A stretch of DNA of 8,687 nucleotides from Chloroflexota bacterium (GTDB taxonomy: Bacteria; Chloroflexota; Anaerolineae; CG2-30-64-16). Made by a program: the position numbers and the translations under genes. The stretch covers positions 1-8,687 of the forward strand of contig JAKPQT010000754.1 in the NCBI GenBank assembly GCA_029555885.1. The letters run 5' to 3'. Positions 1 through 6,360 of this stretch are shown here, one piece after another (position 1 is the first letter of the stretch; each line of letters begins with the position of its first letter). The notes below the pieces were generated by a model. It ran no database searches and was not told the DNA's origin. It was given only the letters and a program-made list of their open reading frames with translations.

Positions 1-323
1 AGGCTTTCGAGGCCGATCCCGCCCTGCCCAACCTCCTGCTGGCGCCCTACTTCCAGGAGGCCGTGACCGCGGCCGCGGGTGCGTGGCGCCGGGTTGTGGT
101 CGCCGCCATTGAAGCGGGCATCCCCGTCCCGGCCATGAGCAGCGCGTTGAGCTTCTTCGACGGCTACCGCCGCGAGCGCCTGCCCGCCAACATGACGCAG
201 GCCCAGCGGGACTACTTCGGTGCGCACACCTATGAGCGCATCGACAAGCCGCGCGGCCAGTTCTTCCACACCAACTGGACCGGCCGCGGCGGCGACGTCA
301 CCGCCCGCACCTACCAGGCGTAA
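1..323 (+). CDS. gnd: 6-phosphogluconate dehydrogenase (decarboxylating), C-terminal fragment
   Basis: The reading frame is open from base 3 to a TAA at 321-323 and continues beyond the left edge, so only about the last 106 residues are present. They match the C-terminal part of the long, dimeric 6-phosphogluconate dehydrogenases: the [10 protein letters not shown] segment, then [20 protein letters not shown], then RGQFFHTNW. In the family the last segment carries the Arg and His that reach into the partner subunit's active site to bind the substrate phosphate. The enzyme oxidatively decarboxylates 6-phosphogluconate to ribulose 5-phosphate with NAD(P)+ in the cytosolic pentose phosphate pathway. 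The tail ends shortly after the HTNWTGRGG motif, as is normal for intact members, so the 3' end looks complete. The start, the Rossmann domain and the cofactor preference cannot be judged here. Confidence 0.95.
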   Translation, partial: AFEADPALPNLLLAPYFQEAVTAAAGAWRRVVVAAIEAGIPVPAMSSALSFFDGYRRERLPANMTQAQRDYFGAHTYERIDKPRGQFFHTNWTGRGGDVTARTYQA

Positions 324-345
324 GGGCTGGGGGCCCATCCCTTAA

Positions 346-419
346 GCGGAGTCGAGGCTTTAGCCGGATTAGGAGTATACGCCTGCACCGAGGCTGACCG
401 GCTGAAGCCTCGACTCCGC
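346..419. repeat. Long inverted repeat / stem-loop after gnd
   Basis: Arms 346-367 and 398-419 are 22 nt each and are reverse complements except at one position, which would be a G-U pair in RNA. The loop is 30 nt. No T-run follows the right arm, so it is not a classical intrinsic terminator, although it sits where the gnd transcript would end. The left arm contains AGCGGAGTCGAGGC, which resembles REP-like palindromes that recur between genes in several GC-rich phyla. That link is from memory and unverified. The rest of 324-489 contains no gene and no convincing sigma-70 promoter for the downstream pump. Confidence 0.7.
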
Positions 420-489
420 CCGCATCCATAACCGCTGAGACGCCACATCAGAGCATCGCGCGCCGATATATCACATCAGGAGATCGTCA

Positions 490-3402
490 ATGGTTGACCA
501 GCAGGTCACCGCCATCCGCCATAAGAGCCGGGGCGCTGCAACGGAATGGCACTCCCTGAGCGCCGAGGACGCGCTCAGGCGGCTGGAGACCCATCCCGCA
601 GATGGGCTGACCAACGAAGAGGCCGCCGCCCGGCTGCAGCAGTACGGTCATAACGAGCTCAAGGAAAAGCCGCGTCCCACCTTCCTGCAACTGGTCATCG
701 CCCAGCTCAACAACTTCATCATCATCCTGCTCCTCGTGGCCGTCGTCATCTCGGCCCTCCTCGGTGATTGGGTGGAGGCTGTTGTTATCCTCGCCATCGT
801 CGTCCTGAACACGATCCTGGGCGTGGTGCAGGAGAGCCGGGCCGAGCAGGCCCTCGAGGCCCTCAAGAAGATGTCTGCGCCGGAAGCGCACGTGATTCGC
901 AGCGGCATGCGCAGATCCGTGCCGGCCGCCGAGCTGGTGCCCGGCGACATCGTGCTGCTGGAGGCGGGCAACTTCATCCCCGCCGACCTGCGGCTGGTCG
1001 AGGCAATCAACCTCAAGGTGGAAGAGGCCGCGCTCACCGGCGAATCGGTCCCGGTGCAGAAGAACGCGGGGCTGATCCTGGACGAGAACGCCTCGCTCGG
1101 TGACCGCAAGAACGCGGCGTTCATGGGGACGACCGTGTCGTATGGGCGGGGCCGGGGCGTCGTCGTCAACACCGGCATGACCACGCAACTGGGCCTGATT
1201 GCCGACATGTTGCAGAACGTCGAGGAGGAGCAAACGCCACTCCAGCAGCGGCTGGACGAGCTGGGCAAGATGCTTGGCATCGCGGCGCTGGCCATCTGCG
1301 GCGTCGTGTTCCTGCTCGGCCTGGCGCGCAGCGGTCTGTTCACCGAGGGCTTCTCTGTCGAGGTGCGCGACGCCATCGTCGAATCCTTCATGATTGCCGT
1401 TAGCCTCGCGATTGCCGCCGTGCCGGAGGGACTGGCTGCGGTCGTGACCATCAGCCTGGCGCTGGGGATGCGCGAGATGGTGCGGCGCAATGCTCTGATG
1501 CGCCGGCTGGCTGCAGTCGAGACCCTCGGCTCGGCCACCACCATCTGCACCGACAAGACCGGCACTCTGACCCAGAACGTGATGACCGTGACCCGGCTGT
1601 GGGTCGATGGCCAGACGGTCGAGGTCACCGGGGCCGGGAACGACCCCCGCGGGGAGTTCCTGGTGCAGGGCGCACCCATCGACCTGGCCTCCTATCCAGG
1701 CGTATCGACTGCGCTGTGGGTAGGCGTGCTGAACAACGATGCGCAGCTCGAAACCAGCACAACGGACGGCCGCGTCACGTTCCGCATCATCGGCGACCCC
1801 ACCGAAGGCTGCATTCTCATCGCGGGCGCGAAGGCCGGTATCTACCGGGACGAGCTCAACGGCGCGTATCCGCGCGAGCAGGAAATCCCGTTCGATTCGG
1901 AACGCAAGCGCTTCGTGACGATTCATTCCGTCGAGCTGCCGCGCGACGAGGACAGCTCCCCCTTCCACGATGACCGGAGCCTGCGCTGGAAGTCGGTAGT
2001 CGTCAAGGGCGGGCCGGATGTGGTGCTGGAACTGTGCAGCCGCATGCAGACGCTGGACGACCGGGTGGTGGACCTGGACGACGAGCGCCGTCGGCAGATT
2101 CTCGCCGCCAACGATGCCATGTCCAGCCAGGCGCTGCGCGTGCTCGGCCTAGCCTACCGTATCGTCCCGCAGGTGGCCGATGAGTTTACTGCCCGCGACG
2201 TGGAGCGGGACCTGACCTTCGTGGGTCTCGTGGGCATGATCGATCCTGCCCGTGCGGAGGTCAAGCCCGCGCTGGAGCTGGCACGCGGGGCCGGCATCCG
2301 CACCATCATGATTACGGGCGACCACGCGGCCACGGCCCGCGCCATTGCCGAGAGCATCTCGCTGCTCCAGCCCGGCCACAAGGTCTACAGCGGTGCAGAG
2401 ATCGATGGCATGACGGATGAGAAGCTGGCCCAGGAGGTGAAGGTCGCAGACGTCTTCGCCCGCGTCTCGCCGGAACACAAGATGCGGATCGTCGATGCGC
2501 TGCGGAGCAACGACGAGGTCGTGGCAATGACCGGCGACGGGGTGAACGATGCGCCGGCCATCAAGCGCGCGGATATCGGCGTCTCCATGGGCATTACGGG
2601 CACCGATGTCGCCAAGGGTACCGCGGATATGGTGCTGACGGACGACAACTACGCCAGCATCGTTGCGGCCATCGAGCAGGGCCGCATTATCTACTCGAAT
2701 ATCCGCAAGTTCGTCTTTTTCCTGGTCTCGTCGAACGTGGCGGAGATCGTGATCATCTTCGTGTCGGTGCTCGCGGGGCTGCCCATGCCGCTGACTGCGA
2801 TCCAACTCCTGTGGCTCAACCTGTTGACCGACGGCGCACCCGCGCTCGCGCTGGCGATGGAGCGGGGCGACCCCGACGTGATGCAGCGGCCGCCGCGGCC
2901 GAAGCGGGAGCCGATCATCAACAGCTCCATGCGGCTCGGCATCGTCATCCAGACGTTTGCGCAGGCCGGGTGTGTGCTGCTGGCCTTCGTGCTCGGCCTC
3001 TCGTGGCATCTGACCGAGGCGCTGCCACCGGGTGAAAATGTCCTGGCCCACCTGTTGCGCTACGACTGGCGTGGGGTCAATGTCCAGACTGCAGAGACGA
3101 TGGCCTTCGTCACGCTGTCGCTCTGCGAGCTGTTCCGTGCGTTCACCGTCCGGTCTGAGCGTGTCTCGATCTTCCGGCTGGGCCTCCTGTCCAACCGCTG
3201 GATGCTGTACGCGGTCGGCCTGTCCGTCGCGCTGCTGTTGCTCGTGGTGAACACGCCGTTCCTGCAGCCCATTTTCAACACGCACTTCCTGTCCGGCCGT
3301 GAATGGCTGGTCGTGCTGGGTCTGGCGATCATCCCGGCCATCGCGGAGGAAATCACCAAGTACTTCCTGCGGGCGCGCGACCGGCGGGTCATCGTGGCAT
3401 AG
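490..3402 (+). CDS. P2-type cation-transporting ATPase (Ca2+-ATPase-like)
   Basis: This 970-aa integral membrane pump would use ATP to export or compartmentalise a cation, most likely Ca2+. All hallmarks of an active P-type ATPase are in order: an N-terminal cation-ATPase domain (about 18-85), the actuator TGES at 183-186, the phosphorylation motif DKTGT with Asp355, the nucleotide-domain FDSERKRF (468-475) and KGG with Lys506, and TGDGVNDAP at 681-689. Transport residues of the SERCA type II site are kept: PEGL with Glu313 in M4, Asn749 and Glu752 in M5 (SSNVAE), and Asn777, Thr780, Asp781 in M6 (NLLTD). M4 reads PEGLA rather than PEGLP. In M8 a Ser (877) seems to align with SERCA Glu908, with Glu880 nearby, so one or two bound ions remains open. 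The ATG follows an AGGAGAT ribosome site at 478-484. The SDR gene starts 11 nt after the stop, suggesting an operon. Mn2+ or Na+ transport cannot be excluded. Confidence 0.93.
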   Translation: MVDQQVTAIRHKSRGAATEWHSLSAEDALRRLETHPADGLTNEEAAARLQQYGHNELKEKPRPTFLQLVIAQLNNFIIILLLVAVVISALLGDWVEAVVILAIVVLNTILGVVQESRAEQALEALKKMSAPEAHVIRSGMRRSVPAAELVPGDIVLLEAGNFIPADLRLVEAINLKVEEAALTGESVPVQKNAGLILDENASLGDRKNAAFMGTTVSYGRGRGVVVNTGMTTQLGLIADMLQNVEEEQTPLQQRLDELGKMLGIAALAICGVVFLLGLARSGLFTEGFSVEVRDAIVESFMIAVSLAIAAVPEGLAAVVTISLALGMREMVRRNALMRRLAAVETLGSATTICTDKTGTLTQNVMTVTRLWVDGQTVEVTGAGNDPRGEFLVQGAPIDLASYPGVSTALWVGVLNNDAQLETSTTDGRVTFRIIGDPTEGCILIAGAKAGIYRDELNGAYPREQEIPFDSERKRFVTIHSVELPRDEDSSPFHDDRSLRWKSVVVKGGPDVVLELCSRMQTLDDRVVDLDDERRRQILAANDAMSSQALRVLGLAYRIVPQVADEFTARDVERDLTFVGLVGMIDPARAEVKPALELARGAGIRTIMITGDHAATARAIAESISLLQPGHKVYSGAEIDGMTDEKLAQEVKVADVFARVSPEHKMRIVDALRSNDEVVAMTGDGVNDAPAIKRADIGVSMGITGTDVAKGTADMVLTDDNYASIVAAIEQGRIIYSNIRKFVFFLVSSNVAEIVIIFVSVLAGLPMPLTAIQLLWLNLLTDGAPALALAMERGDPDVMQRPPRPKREPIINSSMRLGIVIQTFAQAGCVLLAFVLGLSWHLTEALPPGENVLAHLLRYDWRGVNVQTAETMAFVTLSLCELFRAFTVRSERVSIFRLGLLSNRWMLYAVGLSVALLLLVVNTPFLQPIFNTHFLSGREWLVVLGLAIIPAIAEEITKYFLRARDRRVIVA

Positions 3403-3413
3403 AGGAGCATCAC

Positions 3414-4247
3414 ATGGATCTCGCACAAATCACCCAGATGTACGACTTCACCGGCAAGACCTTCGTCGTGACCGGCGGGACAGGCGTCCTCGGCGGCGAG
3501 GTGGCCTGCGCCCTGGCGGGCGTGGGCGCCAACGTCGTCCTGCTCGACCGCAACCTGGACCCGGCCGCGGGCGTGCTGGAACGCATGGGCCCGCACGCGT
3601 GCCAGGCGACCGCAGTCCACGGCGATGTCCTGAATCGCGATGCGCTGGCACAGGCCGTCGAGACCATCACTGAGCAGTTCGGTCCCATCTACGGTCTGGT
3701 CAACGCGGCCGGCGGCAACCGGCCCGCCGCGACGACCAGCGCAGACCTGAGTTTTTTTGACATGCCGGAGGACGCGCTGCGCATGGTCTTTGACCTCAAC
3801 CTGCTCGGCACGCTGCTGCCCTGTCAGGTCTTTGGCCGGCACATGGCCGAGCGCGGGGAGGGCGTCATCCTCAATTTCTCGTCGATGGCTGCGCTGCGCC
3901 CGCTGACCCGCATCGCGGCGTATGCTGCGGCAAAGGCGGCCATCAGCAACTTCACGCAGTGGCTGGCCGTGCACCTGGCGCAGAACTACAGCCCGCAACT
4001 GCGAGTCAACGCGGTTGCGCCGGGCTTCTTCCTGGGCGAGCAGAACCGATTCCTGCTGCTGGATCGGGACACGGGCGAGCTGACTCAGCGCGGGAGGCAA
4101 ATCATCGACCATACGCCCATGCGCCGCTTCGGCGTGCCCGAGGACCTGCTCGGTACGGTGCTCTGGCTACTCTCGCCCGCCTCTGCCTTCGTCACCGGCC
4201 TGACCGTGCCGGTGGACGGCGGTTTCTCGGCCTTCGGCGGGGTATAA
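3414..4247 (+). CDS. SDR-family D-mannonate oxidoreductase (fructuronate reductase type)
   Basis: This 277-aa classical short-chain dehydrogenase/reductase has the Rossmann motif TGGTGVLG at 20-27, NAAG at 97-100, catalytic Ser157, Tyr170 and Lys174 (YAAAK). The C-terminal half resembles the SDR-type mannonate oxidoreductases related to Bacillus YjmF/UxuB: DLNLLGTLLP, AISNFTQWLAVHLAQ, NAVAPGFFLGEQNR, HTPMRRFG and the terminal VPVDGGFSAFGGV. Those enzymes interconvert D-fructuronate and D-mannonate with NAD(H) in hexuronate breakdown. The start is set at ATG 3414, which has GAGGAG 7 nt upstream (3402-3407). An in-frame ATG at 3303 would overlap the pump gene by 100 bp and add residues lacking SDR character. 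It is probably co-transcribed with the pump, although the functional link is obscure. No other hexuronate gene (uxuA, kdgK, uxaC) is in the window, so the exact sugar-acid substrate is inferred from resemblance. Confidence 0.85.
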   Translation: MDLAQITQMYDFTGKTFVVTGGTGVLGGEVACALAGVGANVVLLDRNLDPAAGVLERMGPHACQATAVHGDVLNRDALAQAVETITEQFGPIYGLVNAAGGNRPAATTSADLSFFDMPEDALRMVFDLNLLGTLLPCQVFGRHMAERGEGVILNFSSMAALRPLTRIAAYAAAKAAISNFTQWLAVHLAQNYSPQLRVNAVAPGFFLGEQNRFLLLDRDTGELTQRGRQIIDHTPMRRFGVPEDLLGTVLWLLSPASAFVTGLTVPVDGGFSAFGGV

Positions 4248-4259
4248 ATTTGACTGACG

Positions 4260-4302
4260 TTCGAGGGGTTCGGCCAACCTTCGGTTGGCCGAACCCCTCG
4301 AA
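4260..4302. repeat. Perfect 20-bp stem-loop between the SDR and membrane-protein genes
   Basis: Arms 4260-4279 and 4283-4302 are perfect 20-nt reverse complements around a 3-nt TTC loop, starting 12 nt after the SDR stop. It could stop or protect the 3' end of the upstream transcript, but no T-run follows on either strand. It ends 19 nt before the next ATG, leaving GAGG (4311-4314) free. An RNA stem this stable could set differential expression on the two sides of the junction. It could also be a dispersed palindromic repeat. Confidence 0.85.
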
Positions 4303-4321
4303 GACCTTCCGAGGATACGAT

Positions 4322-4768
4322 ATGCCCAAACTGGCCCGTTTCTTCGTGAAGAGCGCCCTGCTCTATCTCGTGCTCGGCAGCATGATTGCCGGCCTGGCGC
4401 TCAGCGGCGCGGGGAGCCTCCCGCCTGTACTGCTGGCGTTGCGTCCCCTGGCCTGGCACCTGATGACTGTGGGCTGGGCCACGCAGCTCATCTTCGGCGT
4501 CGCCTTTTGGATGTTCCCCCACATGGCCGGGTCACAGCCGCGCGATGCCAACGCGCGGGGCGACGAGCGCCTCATCTGGACGATCTTTTGGGCGCTCAAC
4601 GCCGGGCTGCTCCTGCGCGCGATTGCGGAACCGTGGGTCGCGCTGCGCCCGAACCCGGTCATCGCCGCGCTGCTGCCCTTGTCGGCCACCCTGCAGCTCG
4701 GCGCAGTCGTGGGCTTCGTGCTCATCACCTGGCCGCGCGTGCGCGGGCTGAGCGCCCGGGACCGGTGA
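4322..4768 (+). CDS. Small four-helix membrane protein, haem-copper oxidase subunit I-like fragment (copy 1)
   Basis: The product is 148 aa with four predicted membrane helices at about 10-30, 44-66, 83-103 and 112-136. The second helix carries WHLMTVGWATQLIFGVAFW, a His followed by GW and G-V-A-(F/Y)-W, then a Pro. This resembles haem-bearing helices of haem-copper oxidase and nitric-oxide reductase subunit I families. His46 and His67 are the only histidines, so the full set of haem and copper ligands of an oxidase is absent. The protein is far shorter than subunit I (about 450 aa or more). It is colinear with the next gene, sharing MPxLARxxVKxALxYLV at the start and WPRVR near the end. The ATG has GAGG at 4311-4314. 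The function is not established; a haem-binding or electron-transfer accessory membrane protein is one possibility. Confidence 0.7.
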   Translation: MPKLARFFVKSALLYLVLGSMIAGLALSGAGSLPPVLLALRPLAWHLMTVGWATQLIFGVAFWMFPHMAGSQPRDANARGDERLIWTIFWALNAGLLLRAIAEPWVALRPNPVIAALLPLSATLQLGAVVGFVLITWPRVRGLSARDR

Positions 4769-4774
4769 GCCGTC

Positions 4775-5176
4775 ATGCCCACGCTTGCCCGCTGGTATGT
4801 TAAGACCGCGCTGGTCTACCTCGTGGTCGGGGTCTTCCTGGGCTCGCTCATCCTGTGGAATAAGGGTTGGACCATCGCAGGGAGCTGGCAGTGGCTGGCC
4901 GCGCACATCGCCCTGGTGACATGGGGCTGGCTGCTCCTGCTGACGATGGGCGTGGCCTACTGGATCCTGCCGCGCTGGGGCCAGGAGCGCCGCCGCGTCT
5001 GGCTGGCCGGCCTGACCTACGGCTGCCTGAACATTGCCTTGTGGATTGTAGCGCTCGCGCCGTGGCTGCCCGCCGCGTGGCTCAACACGGTGGGAGGCGT
5101 CCTGCAGGCTGTCGCTTGTCTTGCCTTCGCGGTGCATGCCTGGCCGCGCGTCCGCAAGTCGGCCTACGGCAAATAG
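4775..5176 (+). CDS. Small four-helix membrane protein, paralogue of the preceding gene (copy 2)
   Basis: The 133-aa product has helices at about 11-28, 41-65, 76-98 and 103-124. It aligns with copy 1 without gaps over the first 66 residues: both have Gly51-Trp52, Gly59-Val60-Ala61, an aromatic at 62, Trp63 and Pro66. It ends with the same WPRVR motif (123-127) and a short basic tail. Its helix-2 His is His44, two residues earlier than His46 of copy 1, and a second His (121) lies at the end of helix 4. The ATG lies 6 nt after the stop of copy 1 with only a weak GGTGAG site overlapping that stop, so translation is probably coupled and the two subunits may be made as a pair. The resemblance to haem-copper oxidase subunit I is by eye and weak; the function is unknown. 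Confidence 0.7.
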   Translation: MPTLARWYVKTALVYLVVGVFLGSLILWNKGWTIAGSWQWLAAHIALVTWGWLLLLTMGVAYWILPRWGQERRRVWLAGLTYGCLNIALWIVALAPWLPAAWLNTVGGVLQAVACLAFAVHAWPRVRKSAYGK

Positions 5177-5193
5177 CACATAGCATCCCGCGA

Positions 5194-5249
5194 CTGTCAC
5201 CCTTTCGTCATCCCCGCTTCATCGCGCCTTCATTCACTCCTGGCAGAAT
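5194..5249 (+). promoter_or_regulatory. Pho-box-like promoter P1: four 11-bp-spaced direct repeats plus -10
   Basis: Four 7-mers lie exactly 11 bp apart: CTGTCAC (5194-5200), TCGTCAT (5205-5211), GCTTCAT (5216-5222) and CCTTCAT (5227-5233). Ten nucleotides follow, then CAGAAT (5244-5249), a 4/6 match to the -10 consensus. No -35 hexamer is present; the repeats occupy its place, as in activator-dependent PhoB promoters whose unit is CTGTCAT with 4-nt spacers. It begins 18 nt after the upstream membrane-protein gene and points at the small Cys/His-rich gene and the two-component genes. Two further copies of the same layout occur in this window, which makes chance unlikely. Confidence 0.8.
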
Positions 5250-5288
5250 TGCCCTGTTTGCCCCGCGGCGTTACGCACATGAGCGAAC

Positions 5289-5308
5289 GCGTGGGCATAC
5301 ACCCACGC
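5289..5308 (+). other. Hairpin in the leader of the P1 transcript
   Basis: GCGTGGG (5289-5295) and CCCACGC (5302-5308) form a perfect 7-bp GC-rich stem with a 6-nt loop. It lies within the roughly 100-nt untranslated leader expected between P1 and the GTG start at 5355. No T-run follows, so it is not a terminator by itself. It may affect leader stability or ribosome access, but no function is demonstrated. Confidence 0.5.
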
Positions 5309-5354
5309 ACCGGATACGGCGCGCCGATTATTTATGAGGGCATCGGAGGTTGAC

Positions 5355-5612
5355 GTGGCAAGTTTCGGAATCAAGCGGCAGGAGTCCAAGACAGGGACCA
5401 AGAAGGAGCGGGTCATCCGCAAGCTGTCGGTCGATGAGGCGCAGGCCGGTCATTGGGCGCGCGACGGCGGCGCGCATCACTTCTACATCAATGGCGTGAG
5501 CGTGTGCAACCGGCCGCTGCGTTCGCATCCCGACAAAGGGACGTCAATGCGCAAGCTGTGCGCCGAATGCTACTCTGCGTTGAGCAACGCCATTGCACAC
5601 GGCGCCATCTGA
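5355..5612 (+). CDS. Small Cys/His-rich, putative zinc-binding protein
   Basis: This 85-aa soluble protein starts at GTG 5355, which has GGAGG at 5345-5349. The alternative in-frame ATG at 5334 has no ribosome site. The N-terminal third is basic and charged ([17 protein letters not shown]). The rest has His41-His42, Cys51 (VCNRPLR) and a Cys69-x-x-Cys72 pair (KLCAECY), a spacing compatible with one zinc-ribbon-like metal site. This layout loosely recalls small HxnCxn(CxxC) domains such as DUF3039, but I do not recognise the family firmly. It is the first gene downstream of P1 and is followed after 64 nt by the response regulator gene, so it may be co-transcribed with the two-component system. 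A regulatory accessory or metal-binding role is inference. Confidence 0.7.
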   Translation: MASFGIKRQESKTGTKKERVIRKLSVDEAQAGHWARDGGAHHFYINGVSVCNRPLRSHPDKGTSMRKLCAECYSALSNAIAHGAI

Positions 5613-5633
5613 ATCCCCGTTCGACCCGGATGA

Positions 5634-5642
5634 TGATATAAT
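5634..5642 (+). promoter_or_regulatory. Extended -10 promoter for the response regulator gene
   Basis: TGATATAAT combines a perfect TATAAT (5637-5642) with the TG of an extended -10 element at 5634-5635. There is no good -35 at 16-18 bp upstream, which an extended -10 does not strictly require. Transcription would start near 5649, leaving a leader of about 28 nt with GGAGG at 5661-5665. It would give basal, P1-independent expression of the two-component genes. Confidence 0.6.
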
Positions 5643-5676
5643 CGGCCAGGCAGAACATCTGGAGGCAGAGCGTCTG

Positions 5677-6357
5677 ATGGCCGTAACCCGCATCCTGGTC
5701 GTGGATGATGATCCCAAGATCCTGAGTCTCATGCGCCGGGGGCTGGCGTTTGCCGGTTACACGGTGGACCTGGCCCCCGATGGCGAGCAGGCCCTGGCGC
5801 GCGCGCGCGACAATCCCCCCGCGCTGGTCGTGTTGGATGTCATGTTGCCCGGCATGGACGGCCTCGAAGTGTGCCGGCGGCTGCGCGCGGGCGAACCCAA
5901 CCTCGCCATCCTCATGCTCACGGGCAAGGACCGCGTGCCCGATCGTGTTGCGGGCCTGGATGCTGGGGCGGATGACTACCTCATCAAGCCGTTTGCGTTC
6001 GACGAGTTGCTCGCGCGCATCCGCGCGCTGCTCCGTCGCGCCCGGCCCCTGGAGGCGGAAGTCCTCTCCTTCGTCGACCTGTCGCTGGACCCGCGGACGC
6101 GCGAGGTCGAGCGCACGGGCCGCGCGGTCGACCTGACGACGAAGGAGTTCGACCTGCTCGAATACCTCATGCGGCACCCGCGGCAGGTGCTCTCGCGCGA
6201 CCAGATTTTTGACGGCGTCTGGGGCTCGGACTTTCTCGGCGGCTCGAACGTCATCGACGTGCACGTGATGCGGCTGCGCGACAAGCTGGAGGCCGGCGGC
6301 GCGCCGCGCCTGATACAGGCGGTGCGCGGCATCGGCTACGCCCTGCGGGAGGAATAG
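5677..6357 (+). CDS. OmpR/PhoB-family DNA-binding response regulator
   Basis: The 226-aa protein has a receiver domain (about 4-118) and a winged-helix DNA-binding domain (about 128-224). Receiver residues are complete: acidic Asp10-Asp12, phosphoacceptor Asp54 ([10 protein letters not shown]), Thr82 (LTGKD), Tyr101 and Lys104 (KPF). The effector domain has the OmpR-type ending [15 protein letters not shown] then [15 protein letters not shown], closest by eye to MprA/PrrA-like members. Such proteins dimerise when phosphorylated and bind direct repeats about 10-11 bp apart. ATG 5677 is chosen because it gives the usual family length and starts the first beta strand (TRILVVDDD), with GGAGG 11 nt upstream. 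A longer frame from 5593 would overlap the previous gene and cross a good promoter. The kinase gene follows 3 nt after the stop. It is the obvious candidate to bind the three 11-bp-repeat promoters in this window. Confidence 0.95.
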   Translation: MAVTRILVVDDDPKILSLMRRGLAFAGYTVDLAPDGEQALARARDNPPALVVLDVMLPGMDGLEVCRRLRAGEPNLAILMLTGKDRVPDRVAGLDAGADDYLIKPFAFDELLARIRALLRRARPLEAEVLSFVDLSLDPRTREVERTGRAVDLTTKEFDLLEYLMRHPRQVLSRDQIFDGVWGSDFLGGSNVIDVHVMRLRDKLEAGGAPRLIQAVRGIGYALREE

Positions 6358-6360
6358 GCC

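Noticed and set aside
444..479. Direct repeat CACATCAG (444-451 and 472-479) before the pump gene
   Set aside because: Two 8-mers 28 bp apart with the second merging into the ribosome site; too short and unsupported to call an operator.
487..1968. Long minus-strand open frame opposite the pump gene (493 codons)
   Set aside because: It lies fully antisense to a well-supported P-type ATPase with all motifs intact. Its translation is low-complexity, rich in His, Asp, Gly and Arg, and without domains, as expected from a GC-rich codon shadow.
3303..3413. Upstream extension of the SDR frame to an ATG at 3303
   Set aside because: It overlaps the pump gene by 100 bp, lacks a ribosome site and is not SDR-like; ATG 3414 has GAGGAG and fits the family start.
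2149..3426. Second long minus-strand open frame (425 codons) opposite the pump's 3' half
   Set aside because: The same shadow pattern applies: no family motifs, composition typical of the antisense of GC-rich coding DNA, and no ribosome site or promoter.
3060..4112. Minus-strand open frame spanning the pump end and the SDR gene
   Set aside because: It is antisense to two real genes and has no recognisable domain.
5593..5676. Upstream extension of the response regulator frame
   Set aside because: It would overlap the preceding gene and contain the extended -10 promoter. The receiver domain begins right after ATG 5677.
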